Assembly (NCBI GenBank): GCA_013297865.1
Contig: JAAFIP010000003.1
Span: forward strand, 277,639-341,638
Direction of reading: 5' to 3'
DNA from: Polaromonas sp.
GTDB lineage: Bacteria > Pseudomonadota > Gammaproteobacteria > Burkholderiales > Burkholderiaceae_C
DNA length: 64,000 nucleotides
The notes below the pieces were generated by a model. The model saw only the letters and a program-made list of their open reading frames with translations. It did no database searches and was not told where the DNA came from. Positions within the stretch are counted from its first letter, which is position 1, and every line of letters starts with the position of its first letter. Both the position numbers and the translations under genes were made by a program. This document shows, in pieces, positions 1 to 7,218 of the stretch.

Positions 1-71
1 TACGGTGCTGTTTTAAACTGATAAGCGCCTGAGGCCTGCGGCGAGAAGCCTGTTGGCTAGGGGTGGGTAGG

Positions 72-161
72 TGGCGGAAGCTGTGAGATTCGAACTCACG
101 GAGGTCGTAAAACCTCGGCAGTTTTCAAGACTGCTGCATTCAACCGCTCTGCCAAGCTTCC
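72..161 (-). tRNA. tRNA-Ser (anticodon UGA)
   Basis: Read on the minus strand, the acceptor arm GGAAGCT (from 161) pairs with AGCTTCC, followed by discriminator G and an encoded CCA (74-72). The anticodon loop reads CTTGAAA, giving anticodon TGA. A long variable arm and a T-loop TTCGAAT are present, as expected for a class II serine tRNA. It decodes UCA and probably other UCN codons. It lies upstream of nothing obvious on its own strand within the window. Confidence 0.96.
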
Positions 162-209
162 TGAGTTGAAGTTTGTATTTTAACCCAGCTGGCTGGCGCT
201 GCAGCGGGG

Positions 210-1454
210 TCAGTCTGCAAGAAACAGGCTTTGCAGATCGCTTAAAAAATCCATGCCCCGCGCGGTGGGCTTCACACTGGTGAAGTCGCGCGTGATCAGG
301 CCTTTGCTTTCGGCTTCGCCCAAGCCTTTCTGGATGGCGGTGATGGCCAGGCCCGTGCGATCACAAAAGTCCTGTAGCTTGAAGCCGCCTGTCAGGCGCA
401 GGGCGTTGAGCATGTATTCAAAAGGCAGGTCAGCGCGAGAAACTTCGGTATCCTGCACCACCGCCCCTTGCGGGCCGGCTATGGCGCCTGAGGTGGTGAG
501 TGTGCTGAGAGCAGATACGCCCAGCGCTTTGTCCATATACAGCTGGGGGTCGCGCGCGCGCACTTGGCGCACGATGCGGTGGGCAAAGCTGAGTTTGCTG
601 TGCGCGCCTGCGCCCAAGCCCAGATAGTCGCCAAACTGCCAGTAGTTGTGGTTGTGCCAGCACTGGAAGCCCGACTTGGCAAAGGCACTCACCTCGTAGC
701 GCTGCAGACCTTGCTGCGCCGTCAGCTCGGTGATGCGGTCCAGCATGTCGTAGGCTGCGTCATCCTCGGGGATCACGGGCGGGAACTTGGCAAAGTAGGT
801 GTTAGGCTCGATTGTGAGATGGTAAATGCTGATATGGGGCGGCTGAAAGCCCAGCGCCTTGCGCACATCGTCTTCACACTGCGCCAGCGTCTGGCCCGGC
901 AGCGCGTACATGATGTCCAGGTTGAATGCTTCAAAATGTGCAGCAGCTTCCTCGATAGCAGCTTGGGCCTGTGCGCTGTCATGCACACGACCCAAAGCCT
1001 TCAGATGCGCGTCATTGAAACTTTGCACGCCAATCGACAGGCGGTTGACACCGGCTGCACGAAAGGCTTTGAAACGGTCTTTTTCAAACGTGCCGGGATT
1101 GGCTTCCAGGGTGATTTCGCAGTTGGCCTCCAGCCGCAGTCGGGCGCGCACGCCAGCAAGCAGTTGGTCAATGGCCTGCGGCGAAAACAGGCTGGGCGTG
1201 CCGCCACCGATAAAAATGCTGTGCACCGTGCGGCCCCAGACCAGGGGCAGCGCAGCTTCCAGGTCAGCCATGAGCGCATCCAGGTAGCGCTGCTCCATCT
1301 CATTGCTCAGCTGGCCATTCTTCGACTCATGCGAATTGAAGTCGCAATACGGACATTTTTTAATGCACCACGGCAAGTGAACATACAGCGACAGCGGCGG
1401 TAGACTGGGCAATTGCAGCAGGCCTGGCCGCATGTAGTGCTGGATGTCGTTCAT
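210..1454 (-). CDS. hemW: HemW-like radical SAM heme chaperone
   Basis: The 414-residue product carries the radical SAM signature WCIKKCPYCDFNSH (CX3CX2C) near residue 30 and the GGGTPSLF segment typical of the HemN/HemW family. HemW is held to bind heme and deliver it to target proteins, and it was long annotated as an oxygen-independent coproporphyrinogen oxidase. True HemN enzymes have an extra cysteine just after the CX3CX2C motif (CX3CX2CXC); here the next residues are DF, which favours HemW. The ATG at 1454 overlaps the rdgB stop by four bases (ATGA), so the two are translationally linked. The position after rph and rdgB matches other betaproteobacteria. Confidence 0.92.
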   Translation of the reverse strand: MNDIQHYMRPGLLQLPSLPPLSLYVHLPWCIKKCPYCDFNSHESKNGQLSNEMEQRYLDALMADLEAALPLVWGRTVHSIFIGGGTPSLFSPQAIDQLLAGVRARLRLEANCEITLEANPGTFEKDRFKAFRAAGVNRLSIGVQSFNDAHLKALGRVHDSAQAQAAIEEAAAHFEAFNLDIMYALPGQTLAQCEDDVRKALGFQPPHISIYHLTIEPNTYFAKFPPVIPEDDAAYDMLDRITELTAQQGLQRYEVSAFAKSGFQCWHNHNYWQFGDYLGLGAGAHSKLSFAHRIVRQVRARDPQLYMDKALGVSALSTLTTSGAIAGPQGAVVQDTEVSRADLPFEYMLNALRLTGGFKLQDFCDRTGLAITAIQKGLGEAESKGLITRDFTSVKPTARGMDFLSDLQSLFLAD

Positions 1455-2053
1455 GGCAGCCAGTGCGTGCGGATCAGCTCCACCATCTGGCGGGCAGACT
1501 GGCCGCGGTGGCTGATCTGGTTTTTATGCTCTGGCTCCAGCTGGGCCATGGTTTTGCCCAGGGACGCAATAAACATCACCGGATCAAAGCCAAAGCCCCC
1601 CGTGCCTACGCTCTCGCGCGTGATCTGGCCCTGAACTCGGCCCACAGCAATCAGGGGCTCAGGATCGAAAGCGCTGCGCACTGCAACGATGGTGGAGACC
1701 ATGCGGGCGCTGCGATTGGTCTCAGTGGCCATTTTTTCCAGCACCGCGCGGCGGTTGTTATCATCGCTCTTTTCGTAGCCCAGGGTGGTGCAGAAATACG
1801 CAGTGTCTACACCGGGCAAACCACCCCATGCGTCAATACACAGACCGGCATCGTCAGCAATCGCAGGCAAGCCGGTATGCTCGGCTGCATTGCGCGCTTT
1901 GGCGAGTGCGTTTTCCACAAAGGTCTTGTAGGGCTCAGGCGCTTCGGGCACGCCCAGTGCGCTTTGCGCCACCAGCTGCACACCCAGCGGCGCAAACAGG
2001 GGCATCAACTCGGCCAGTTTGCCAGCGTTATTGGAAGCGAGCACGATTTTCAT
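1451..2053 (-). CDS. rdgB: RdgB/HAM1 non-canonical purine NTP pyrophosphatase
   Basis: The 200-residue product begins MKIVLASNNAGKLAEL, the classic Ham1/RdgB start with the substrate-binding SNNAGK loop. It continues with a DDAGLCIDA segment (metal-binding acidic residues), GFGFDPV and a late SHRGQS motif. The enzyme hydrolyses dITP, XTP and other deaminated purine nucleoside triphosphates to monophosphates and so keeps them out of DNA and RNA. Length is normal for the family. It sits between rph (95-base gap that holds a dispersed repeat) and hemW (4-base overlap). Confidence 0.95.
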   Translation of the reverse strand: MKIVLASNNAGKLAELMPLFAPLGVQLVAQSALGVPEAPEPYKTFVENALAKARNAAEHTGLPAIADDAGLCIDAWGGLPGVDTAYFCTTLGYEKSDDNNRRAVLEKMATETNRSARMVSTIVAVRSAFDPEPLIAVGRVQGQITRESVGTGGFGFDPVMFIASLGKTMAQLEPEHKNQISHRGQSARQMVELIRTHWLP

Positions 2054-2093
2054 GCGGGGGAGGATAGTTTTAATAACAAAACAGGCTTCCAGA

Positions 2094-2134
2094 CCAATAG
2101 AATATCGCGGGAGCAGCTATTATTTCAGTAGCAA
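2094..2134 (+). repeat. Dispersed 41-bp element, copy 1
   Basis: The core CCAATAGAATATCGCGGGAG is followed by CAGCTAT, then a loop, then GTAGCAA. It lies between rdgB and rph, both on the minus strand. The GCTA/TAGC arms can form a short hairpin. Confidence 0.9.
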
Positions 2135-2148
2135 ATAACTTGCCTGAA

Positions 2149-2862
2149 CTAGGGCTTTTGCAACTCGATCAGCTCGGCAATGCCCTTCTCGGCCAACACC
2201 AGCAGCGCATCCATTTCCTTGCGGCTGAATGCGGCGCCTTCCGCGGTGCCCTGCACTTCCACATAGTGCCCTGCGCCGGTCATCACCACGTTCATGTCGG
2301 TATCGCAGGCCGAGTCTTCGGTGTATTCCAGATCCAGCAGCGGGGTGCCCTGCACGATGCCCACCGAAATGGCGGCCACGCTCTGGATGATGGGCGACTC
2401 GGTGAGTTTGCCTTCTTTGATCAGTTTGCTGACCGCATCTTGCGCAGCCACAAAGGCACCAGTGATGCTGGCAGTGCGCGTGCCGCCATCGGCCTGCAGC
2501 ACATCGCAGTCCAGCGAAATCGTGCGCTCACCCAGCTTTTTCAGATCAAACACCGCGCGCAGGCTGCGGCCAATCAGGCGCTGGATTTCCTGCGTGCGTC
2601 CGGTTTGTTTGCCTTTGGCCGCCTCGCGGCTGGAGCGCGTGTGCGTGGCCCGCGGCAGCATGCCATATTCAGCCGTCACCCAGCCCTCGCCGCTGCCCTT
2701 TTGGTGCGGCGGCACTTTCTCTTCCACACTGGCGGTGCACAGCACCTTGGTGTTGCCAAACTCAATCAGCACCGAGCCTTCAGCGTGCATGGTGTAGTTG
2801 CGGGTGATTTTGACGGGGCGCATCTGGTTGGCGGCGCGCTTGTCTGAGCGTTGGAAAGTCAT
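2149..2862 (-). CDS. rph: Ribonuclease PH
   Basis: The 237-residue product starts [17 protein letters not shown], the standard RNase PH N-terminus. It also has the [17 protein letters not shown] strand, [13 protein letters not shown] and the [13 protein letters not shown] segment. RNase PH trims nucleotides from tRNA 3' ends by phosphorolysis and works as a hexamer. The frame extends five codons further to a TTG at 2877, but the ATG at 2862 matches the family start. Downstream lie rdgB and hemW, probably in one transcript. Confidence 0.95.
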   Translation of the reverse strand: MTFQRSDKRAANQMRPVKITRNYTMHAEGSVLIEFGNTKVLCTASVEEKVPPHQKGSGEGWVTAEYGMLPRATHTRSSREAAKGKQTGRTQEIQRLIGRSLRAVFDLKKLGERTISLDCDVLQADGGTRTASITGAFVAAQDAVSKLIKEGKLTESPIIQSVAAISVGIVQGTPLLDLEYTEDSACDTDMNVVMTGAGHYVEVQGTAEGAAFSRKEMDALLVLAEKGIAELIELQKP

Positions 2863-2890
2863 GGTTTGTTCATTCAAAGAAATAAATACA

Positions 2891-3044
2891 GGCCGCGAAG
2901 GGCGCGAAGGTCACGCGAAGAACGCGAAAGAAATACCAAAAATATACAACTGAAGTTCAAATAAATCGAATCATCGTATTCAAAATCTGATTTTTCTTTT
3001 TCTTCTTTCGCGTCCTTCGCGCAATCTTCGCGTCCTTCGCGTCC
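2891..3044. repeat. Imperfect inverted repeat of GCGAAG/CTTCGC units
   Basis: The left arm (about 2891-2934) is built of GCGAAGG and GCGAAGA units. The right arm (about 3001-3043) is built of the complementary CCTTCGCG units. An A+T-rich stretch of about 65 bases separates them. The arms could form a long imperfect stem. It lies between the start of rph and the end of the PP2C gene, both read leftward. No coding potential is evident. Confidence 0.75.
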
Positions 3045-3045
3045 G

Positions 3046-3085
3046 GAAGTTCGGACGTTCGGACGTTCGGACGTTCGGAAGTTCG
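3046..3085. repeat. 8-bp tandem repeat (GACGTTCG / GAAGTTCG)
   Basis: Five consecutive 8-base units are present: GAAGTTCG, three GACGTTCG and GAAGTTCG. They directly abut the right arm of the preceding inverted repeat and end 10 bases before the PP2C stop codon. No function can be read from the sequence. Confidence 0.9.
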
Positions 3086-3095
3086 GTATTAAAAA

Positions 3096-3998
3096 CTAAG
3101 CCTTTTTAGCTGCGCTGCGGCGAATGGCTTCATTGATTTCGGCAATCGAGCGTTCAATGGCTGCGTCGTCCAGGTCGTCCACGAAGGTGTCCATCACGCC
3201 CGCCTGGATGGTAGAGGCGAACACGCCGTCGCTGATGCTGTCGGTGGAAATGCCCTGGGTGGATTCGAAAGCATCGGGGGTTTCCCATTGCAGGGCGATC
3301 ACCGTGACGTTGTCACAGTGCTCGCCGCCGTTGCGCAGGCCCATCTCTACCAGATCAGGCACCGAGTTGGCCACCGGGCCTTTGGAGAGCTGGTGCACGA
3401 TATCGTTGTCACTGACCGTACCCCATAGCCCGTCCGAGCACAGCAGCAGCCGGTCGCCTTGCTGCAGTGGCACAGGGCCTGCCACGTCAAACACGGGCTT
3501 GGTGGGCGAGCCCAGGCAGGTGAACAGGATGTTGCGGTTGAGGCGGTCCATGCGGATGATGCCCGCGCTATGTTGCTCAAGGTAAGAGTGGTCGCGCGTG
3601 CGGGTCACCAGCTCGTTATCGCGCACCAGATACAGGCGCGAGTCGCCACAGTGAATCCAGGTGGCTGCGCCGCCCTGCACTACGCAGGCTACAAAAGTCG
3701 TGCGCGGTGTATCGAGCATGCCTTTTTCGCTGGCATAGCGGATGATTTGGTGGTGCGCAGCCATCAGGGCGCTAGCCAGGAAGCTGGTGACGTCCTTGAT
3801 CAACGGGCGAGCTTCTTTTTGGTACAGCGCAGACACGGTCTGCAGCGCCAGTTGCGCCGCCACCTCGCCCTCAGGGTGGCCGCCCATGCCGTCGGCCAAA
3901 ATGAACAGACCCGACTCGCGCGTGTAGCAGTAGCCCATGCGGTCTTCGTTCTTTTCGCGTCCACCTTTGCGGCTGACCTGGAATACAGAAAATTTCAT
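3096..3998 (-). CDS. PP2C-family Ser/Thr protein phosphatase
   Basis: The 300-residue product has the PP2C metal-binding motifs: NEDRMG near residue 18, ADGMGGHPEGE near 35-45, CSDGLWG near 193 and EHCDNVTV near 231. PP2C enzymes are Mn/Mg-dependent phosphoserine/threonine phosphatases. The C-terminal 60 residues are acidic and not part of the catalytic core. It starts at an ATG 20 bases after the kinase gene, so the pair is almost certainly co-transcribed and the phosphatase probably reverses that kinase. No membrane segment is visible, so a cytoplasmic location is inferred. Confidence 0.9.
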   Translation of the reverse strand: MKFSVFQVSRKGGREKNEDRMGYCYTRESGLFILADGMGGHPEGEVAAQLALQTVSALYQKEARPLIKDVTSFLASALMAAHHQIIRYASEKGMLDTPRTTFVACVVQGGAATWIHCGDSRLYLVRDNELVTRTRDHSYLEQHSAGIIRMDRLNRNILFTCLGSPTKPVFDVAGPVPLQQGDRLLLCSDGLWGTVSDNDIVHQLSKGPVANSVPDLVEMGLRNGGEHCDNVTVIALQWETPDAFESTQGISTDSISDGVFASTIQAGVMDTFVDDLDDAAIERSIAEINEAIRRSAAKKA

Positions 3999-4018
3999 GG
4001 CATCTGCTCGGTTTGTTG

Positions 4019-5023
4019 TTATTTGGCTTTACCAAAGCCGGTGGCTTTGGCAAGACCTTTTTTGGTGTCTGCCATCATGTTGTCAAACTGCAGGCGCATT
4101 TTTTCGCCCACGCTGAGCTTGGTGTAGCGGCGCTCGTTCTCCTGGCTGAGCTCTTTTTGCAGCGCAAACACCGACTGGGGGCGTGAGAGGGGGTCCAGCG
4201 ACATGCACCACTCCACCACCTCAATCAGGTTGTCAGAGTACACGCCGCGCAGGCGCGACAGCGCCAGTGACAAACGGTCTTTTTCCAGGCGCTGGGGCGC
4301 GTCGTTGGGCGGATAGCCCTGCATGCAGGCGTAGATGCAGGCGCCAATGGCGTAAATATCGGTCCACGGACCCATGGATGAATCGCGGCGGTACATCTCG
4401 GGCGCGGCAAAGCCGGGCGTGTACATCGGACGGATGAAGTTGCCTTCTTTGGACAGCACCTCGCGCGCCGCACCAAAGTCGATCATCACGGCTTTGTTAT
4501 CGTCGGTGATGAAGATGTTGGCTGGCTTGATGTCCAGGTGCAGCATCTTGTGCTGGTGCACGATGCGCAAACCACGCAAAATCTCGTCAAACAGGCTGCG
4601 GATGGTGGACTCGCGGAAGACTTTTTGTTTTTTCAGCTCGCGGGCGGTGATGATGAAGTCCTGCAGGGTCGCGCCCTCCAGGTAGTTCATCACCATGTAG
4701 ACGGTTTCGTTCTCGCGAAAGAAGTTCAGCACGCTCACCACCGAGGCGTGGGAGATTTGCGCCAGCGAGCGGCCTTCTTCAAAAAAGCTTTTCAGGCCCA
4801 GGCGGTAGAGCGACAATTTGTCGGGCTGCACCTGGGGCAGCAGCTCGCCCGGGGCGCGCGTAGCCAGTGACGAGGGCAAATATTCCTTGATGGCGATCTG
4901 CTGGCCTTCATTGTCCACCGCCAGATACACCACACCAAAGCCGCCTGAAGACACCTTGCGCACAATGCGGTAACCGCCGATCACGGTATCCGGGGGTAGG
5001 GACGCAGGTTTAACCTTTGACAT
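4019..5023 (-). CDS. Hanks-type Ser/Thr protein kinase
   Basis: The 334-residue product has a full eukaryotic-like kinase domain: glycine loop SSGGFGVVYLA (25-35), catalytic lysine in IAIKEY (K46), catalytic loop HLDIKPANIF (D164), DFGAA (182-186) and an FAAPEMY activation-segment end. The HLDIKPAN loop has Leu where many kinases have Arg before the catalytic Asp, so it is not an RD kinase. There is no transmembrane or PASTA region; the C-terminus is a basic tail. It is co-transcribed with the PP2C gene. The substrate is unknown. Confidence 0.92.
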   Translation of the reverse strand: MSKVKPASLPPDTVIGGYRIVRKVSSGGFGVVYLAVDNEGQQIAIKEYLPSSLATRAPGELLPQVQPDKLSLYRLGLKSFFEEGRSLAQISHASVVSVLNFFRENETVYMVMNYLEGATLQDFIITARELKKQKVFRESTIRSLFDEILRGLRIVHQHKMLHLDIKPANIFITDDNKAVMIDFGAAREVLSKEGNFIRPMYTPGFAAPEMYRRDSSMGPWTDIYAIGACIYACMQGYPPNDAPQRLEKDRLSLALSRLRGVYSDNLIEVVEWCMSLDPLSRPQSVFALQKELSQENERRYTKLSVGEKMRLQFDNMMADTKKGLAKATGFGKAK

Positions 5024-5145
5024 AATCGCACATCACGCATGCATCTGTTTCAAGCCTGTAGATCACTACCGGGGCTCTCAACGCGCTTTATTGCCTTATA
5101 AAAGTGGGGTTGGGATATTTTTTTAATAGGGTGGAGACCAAATTT

Positions 5146-6141
5146 ATGCCAGTTTACAGCATGACGGGCTATGCCAGTGTGCAAACGCGCCCACTGACGC
5201 CAGACAACCCAGACAGCGCCAAAGGTGTGGCAGACAGCCCACGCATTGGACTGGAAATCCGCTCGGTCAACAGCCGTTTTCTGGATTTGGGCTTTCGCCT
5301 GTCGGACGAACTGCGCCATTGTGAGCCGGCCCTGCGCGAGTTGCTGACCCATAGCCTCAAGCGCGGCAAGGTGGAGCTGCGCGCTTTTGTGGGTGCTGCC
5401 AGAGACAGCGCTACCCAGCCGCCCAGCGCCCAATTGTTACAGCGCTTGAACCATGCGCAGGACAATGTGCTCAGCTGGCTGCCCCACGCGCAACCCCTGA
5501 GCGTAGCCGATGTGCTGCGCCTGGCCAGTAATGACCAACACCCCAGCGGTGATGACACAGACACCCAAGAGCGCGTACTGACCCTGGCCCGGCAGGCCGT
5601 GGCCGATTTGCTGGCGTCCCGCGCGCGCGAGGGCGCGCGACTGGCCCAGATGCTGCTGGGCCACACCAGCCAGCTGCGCGCCTTGGCCCAGGCTGCCGCG
5701 CCGCTGATCCCCCAGCTGGTGGAGCAGCAAAAACAGAAGTTTGTCGAACGCTTTATGCAGGCTCTGACTGCCAGCGATGCCTCGGGCGCCAGCCCCATCA
5801 GCCAGCAGGCGGCCCACGACCGGGCGTTGACCGAAGCGACCGCATTCGCCATCCGCATCGATGTTGCCGAGGAAATCACGCGTTTAGCTGCCCATTTAGA
5901 CGAAATTGACAGTCTTTTAACGGCTGATAGCGAAAATTCAGTCAGCAAAACAGGTAAAAATGTTGCAACTTCAGCCCGCACCGTCGAAATCGGCAAGCGA
6001 TTGGACTTTGTCATCCAGGAGCTGCACCGCGAGGCCAACACCCTGGGTTCGAAGTCGTCCACACTGGAAATCACCCGCATCAGCGTGGATATGAAAGTGC
6101 TGATCGAGCAGATGCGCGAGCAGGTACAGAACATCGAGTAA
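5146..6141 (+). CDS. yicC: YicC family endoribonuclease
   Basis: The 331-residue product begins MPVYSMTGYAS, the typical YicC start, and ends with the conserved DUF1732 tail containing KSSTLEITRISVDMK. E. coli YicC is reported to be an endoribonuclease that acts on small RNA; family members are usually about 290 residues, so this one is slightly long. The ATG at 5146 follows AGGGTGGAGA; a GTG further upstream in frame at 5104 lacks such support. It is followed by gmk, the usual partner in many proteobacteria. Confidence 0.92.
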   Translation: MPVYSMTGYASVQTRPLTPDNPDSAKGVADSPRIGLEIRSVNSRFLDLGFRLSDELRHCEPALRELLTHSLKRGKVELRAFVGAARDSATQPPSAQLLQRLNHAQDNVLSWLPHAQPLSVADVLRLASNDQHPSGDDTDTQERVLTLARQAVADLLASRAREGARLAQMLLGHTSQLRALAQAAAPLIPQLVEQQKQKFVERFMQALTASDASGASPISQQAAHDRALTEATAFAIRIDVAEEITRLAAHLDEIDSLLTADSENSVSKTGKNVATSARTVEIGKRLDFVIQELHREANTLGSKSSTLEITRISVDMKVLIEQMREQVQNIE

Positions 6142-6158
6142 GCCATTGACCCCTCTAA

Positions 6159-6203
6159 TTTGCTATATAATTAATAGCTACTCCCGCGATTATTTAAAAG
6201 GCT
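6159..6203 (-). repeat. Dispersed 41-bp element, copy 2 (degenerate end)
   Basis: The sequence is read as TTTGCTATATAATTAATAGC, then TACTCCCGCGAT, in the orientation opposite to copy 1. The distal ATTCTATTGG part has decayed to TATTTAAAAGG. It lies between yicC and gmk and ends only a few bases before the gmk start, so it may overlap the gmk leader. Confidence 0.8.
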
Positions 6204-6207
6204 AGAC

Positions 6208-6828
6208 GTGGATTATCCTGGTAATCTTTTTGTAGTGGCCGCCCCCAGCGGGGCGGGAAAATCCAGCCTGGTCAAGGCACTGCGCGAGCTGGACGCCAAA
6301 GTGCAGCCCTCGGTCTCGCACACCACCCGCGCCCCGCGGGGCCAGGAAAAGCATGGCAGGGAGTATTACTTTGTCAGCGACGCCGAGTTTGACGCCATGA
6401 TTGCGGCCAACCAGTTTCTGGAGTGGGCACATGTCCATGGCCACCGCTCGGGCACCTCGCGCACCGCAGTGGAGGCGCGCATCACCAATGGCGAGGACAT
6501 CATCCTGGAGATCGACTACCAGGGTGCGTTTCAGATCAAGAAAATTTTTACCAATACGGTGCTGATTTTCATCCTGCCGCCCAGCATGGACGAGTTGCGT
6601 GCCCGCATCGAGCGCCGGGGCGAAGACAGCCCCGAGAAGATCGAGCTGCGCATGCACAACGCCCGAAGCGAGATCGCACAGGCCAGCCAGTTCGACTTCG
6701 TTATAATCAACGAGTTGTTTGACAGCGCGCTGTTTGACCTGAAAGCCATCGTGCATGCCCAGCGATTGAAGTTTTCAGCCCAGCGCCGCGCACGCCCCGA
6801 CACCTTCAGAGCCTTGGCCATCAGCTGA
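6208..6828 (+). CDS. gmk: Guanylate kinase
   Basis: The 206-residue product has the P-loop APSGAGKSS near residue 12, the GMP-binding [19 protein letters not shown] segment and the [14 protein letters not shown] strand. It phosphorylates GMP to GDP with ATP. The start is GTG at 6208; no in-frame ATG fits the family N-terminus. It lies between yicC and rpoZ in the conserved order yicC-gmk-rpoZ-spoT, which ties guanine nucleotide supply to the stringent response. Confidence 0.95.
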   Translation: MDYPGNLFVVAAPSGAGKSSLVKALRELDAKVQPSVSHTTRAPRGQEKHGREYYFVSDAEFDAMIAANQFLEWAHVHGHRSGTSRTAVEARITNGEDIILEIDYQGAFQIKKIFTNTVLIFILPPSMDELRARIERRGEDSPEKIELRMHNARSEIAQASQFDFVIINELFDSALFDLKAIVHAQRLKFSAQRRARPDTFRALAIS

Positions 6829-6860
6829 GCGCTCGCCCTCCACACTAAAGGATTTGCTCC

Positions 6861-7064
6861 ATGGCCCGCATTACCGTTGAAGATTGTTTGCAACAGATCC
6901 CCAACCGCTTTCAGCTCGTGCTGGCAGCCAGCTACCGCGCCCGCATGCTCAGCCAGGGCCATACCCCCAAGATCGACAGCAAAAACAAGCCAGGCGTGAC
7001 CGCACTGCGCGAGATTGCCGATGGCAAAATCGGCATCGAGATGCTCAAAAAAGTACCGCTGTAA
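6861..7064 (+). CDS. rpoZ: RNA polymerase omega subunit
   Basis: The 67-residue product begins [19 protein letters not shown], the signature of bacterial omega subunits, and contains [13 protein letters not shown] and a C-terminal GKIGIE stretch. Omega helps assemble the beta-prime subunit and forms part of a ppGpp-binding site in proteobacteria. It sits 32 bases after gmk and is followed by a terminator and then spoT. Confidence 0.96.
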   Translation: MARITVEDCLQQIPNRFQLVLAASYRARMLSQGHTPKIDSKNKPGVTALREIADGKIGIEMLKKVPL

Positions 7065-7145
7065 TTGCCCTGTGGCGCCCAGGCAGGCGCCAATAGGGTC
7101 TCGCAGCGGGCTGGTTTTGGCCTTCGCGCGACATCTAGCCGTCAT

Positions 7146-7173
7146 AAAAGCACCTCAATACAGGTGCTTTTTT
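7146..7173 (+). terminator. Rho-independent terminator after rpoZ
   Basis: AAAAGCACCT, a six-base loop and AGGTGCTTTTTT form a ten-base-pair stem ending in a T run. It lies 81 bases after rpoZ and before spoT, so spoT may be expressed by read-through or from its own promoter. Confidence 0.9.
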
Positions 7174-7218
7174 CATTTGTAAGCGGCTGCGCGGGACAAA
7201 TTAGGTAGAGTAAGGGGC

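Noticed and set aside
564..1403. Long plus-strand frame opposite hemW.
   Set aside because: Shadow frame of a high-G+C gene; composition and lack of motifs show hemW is the real gene.
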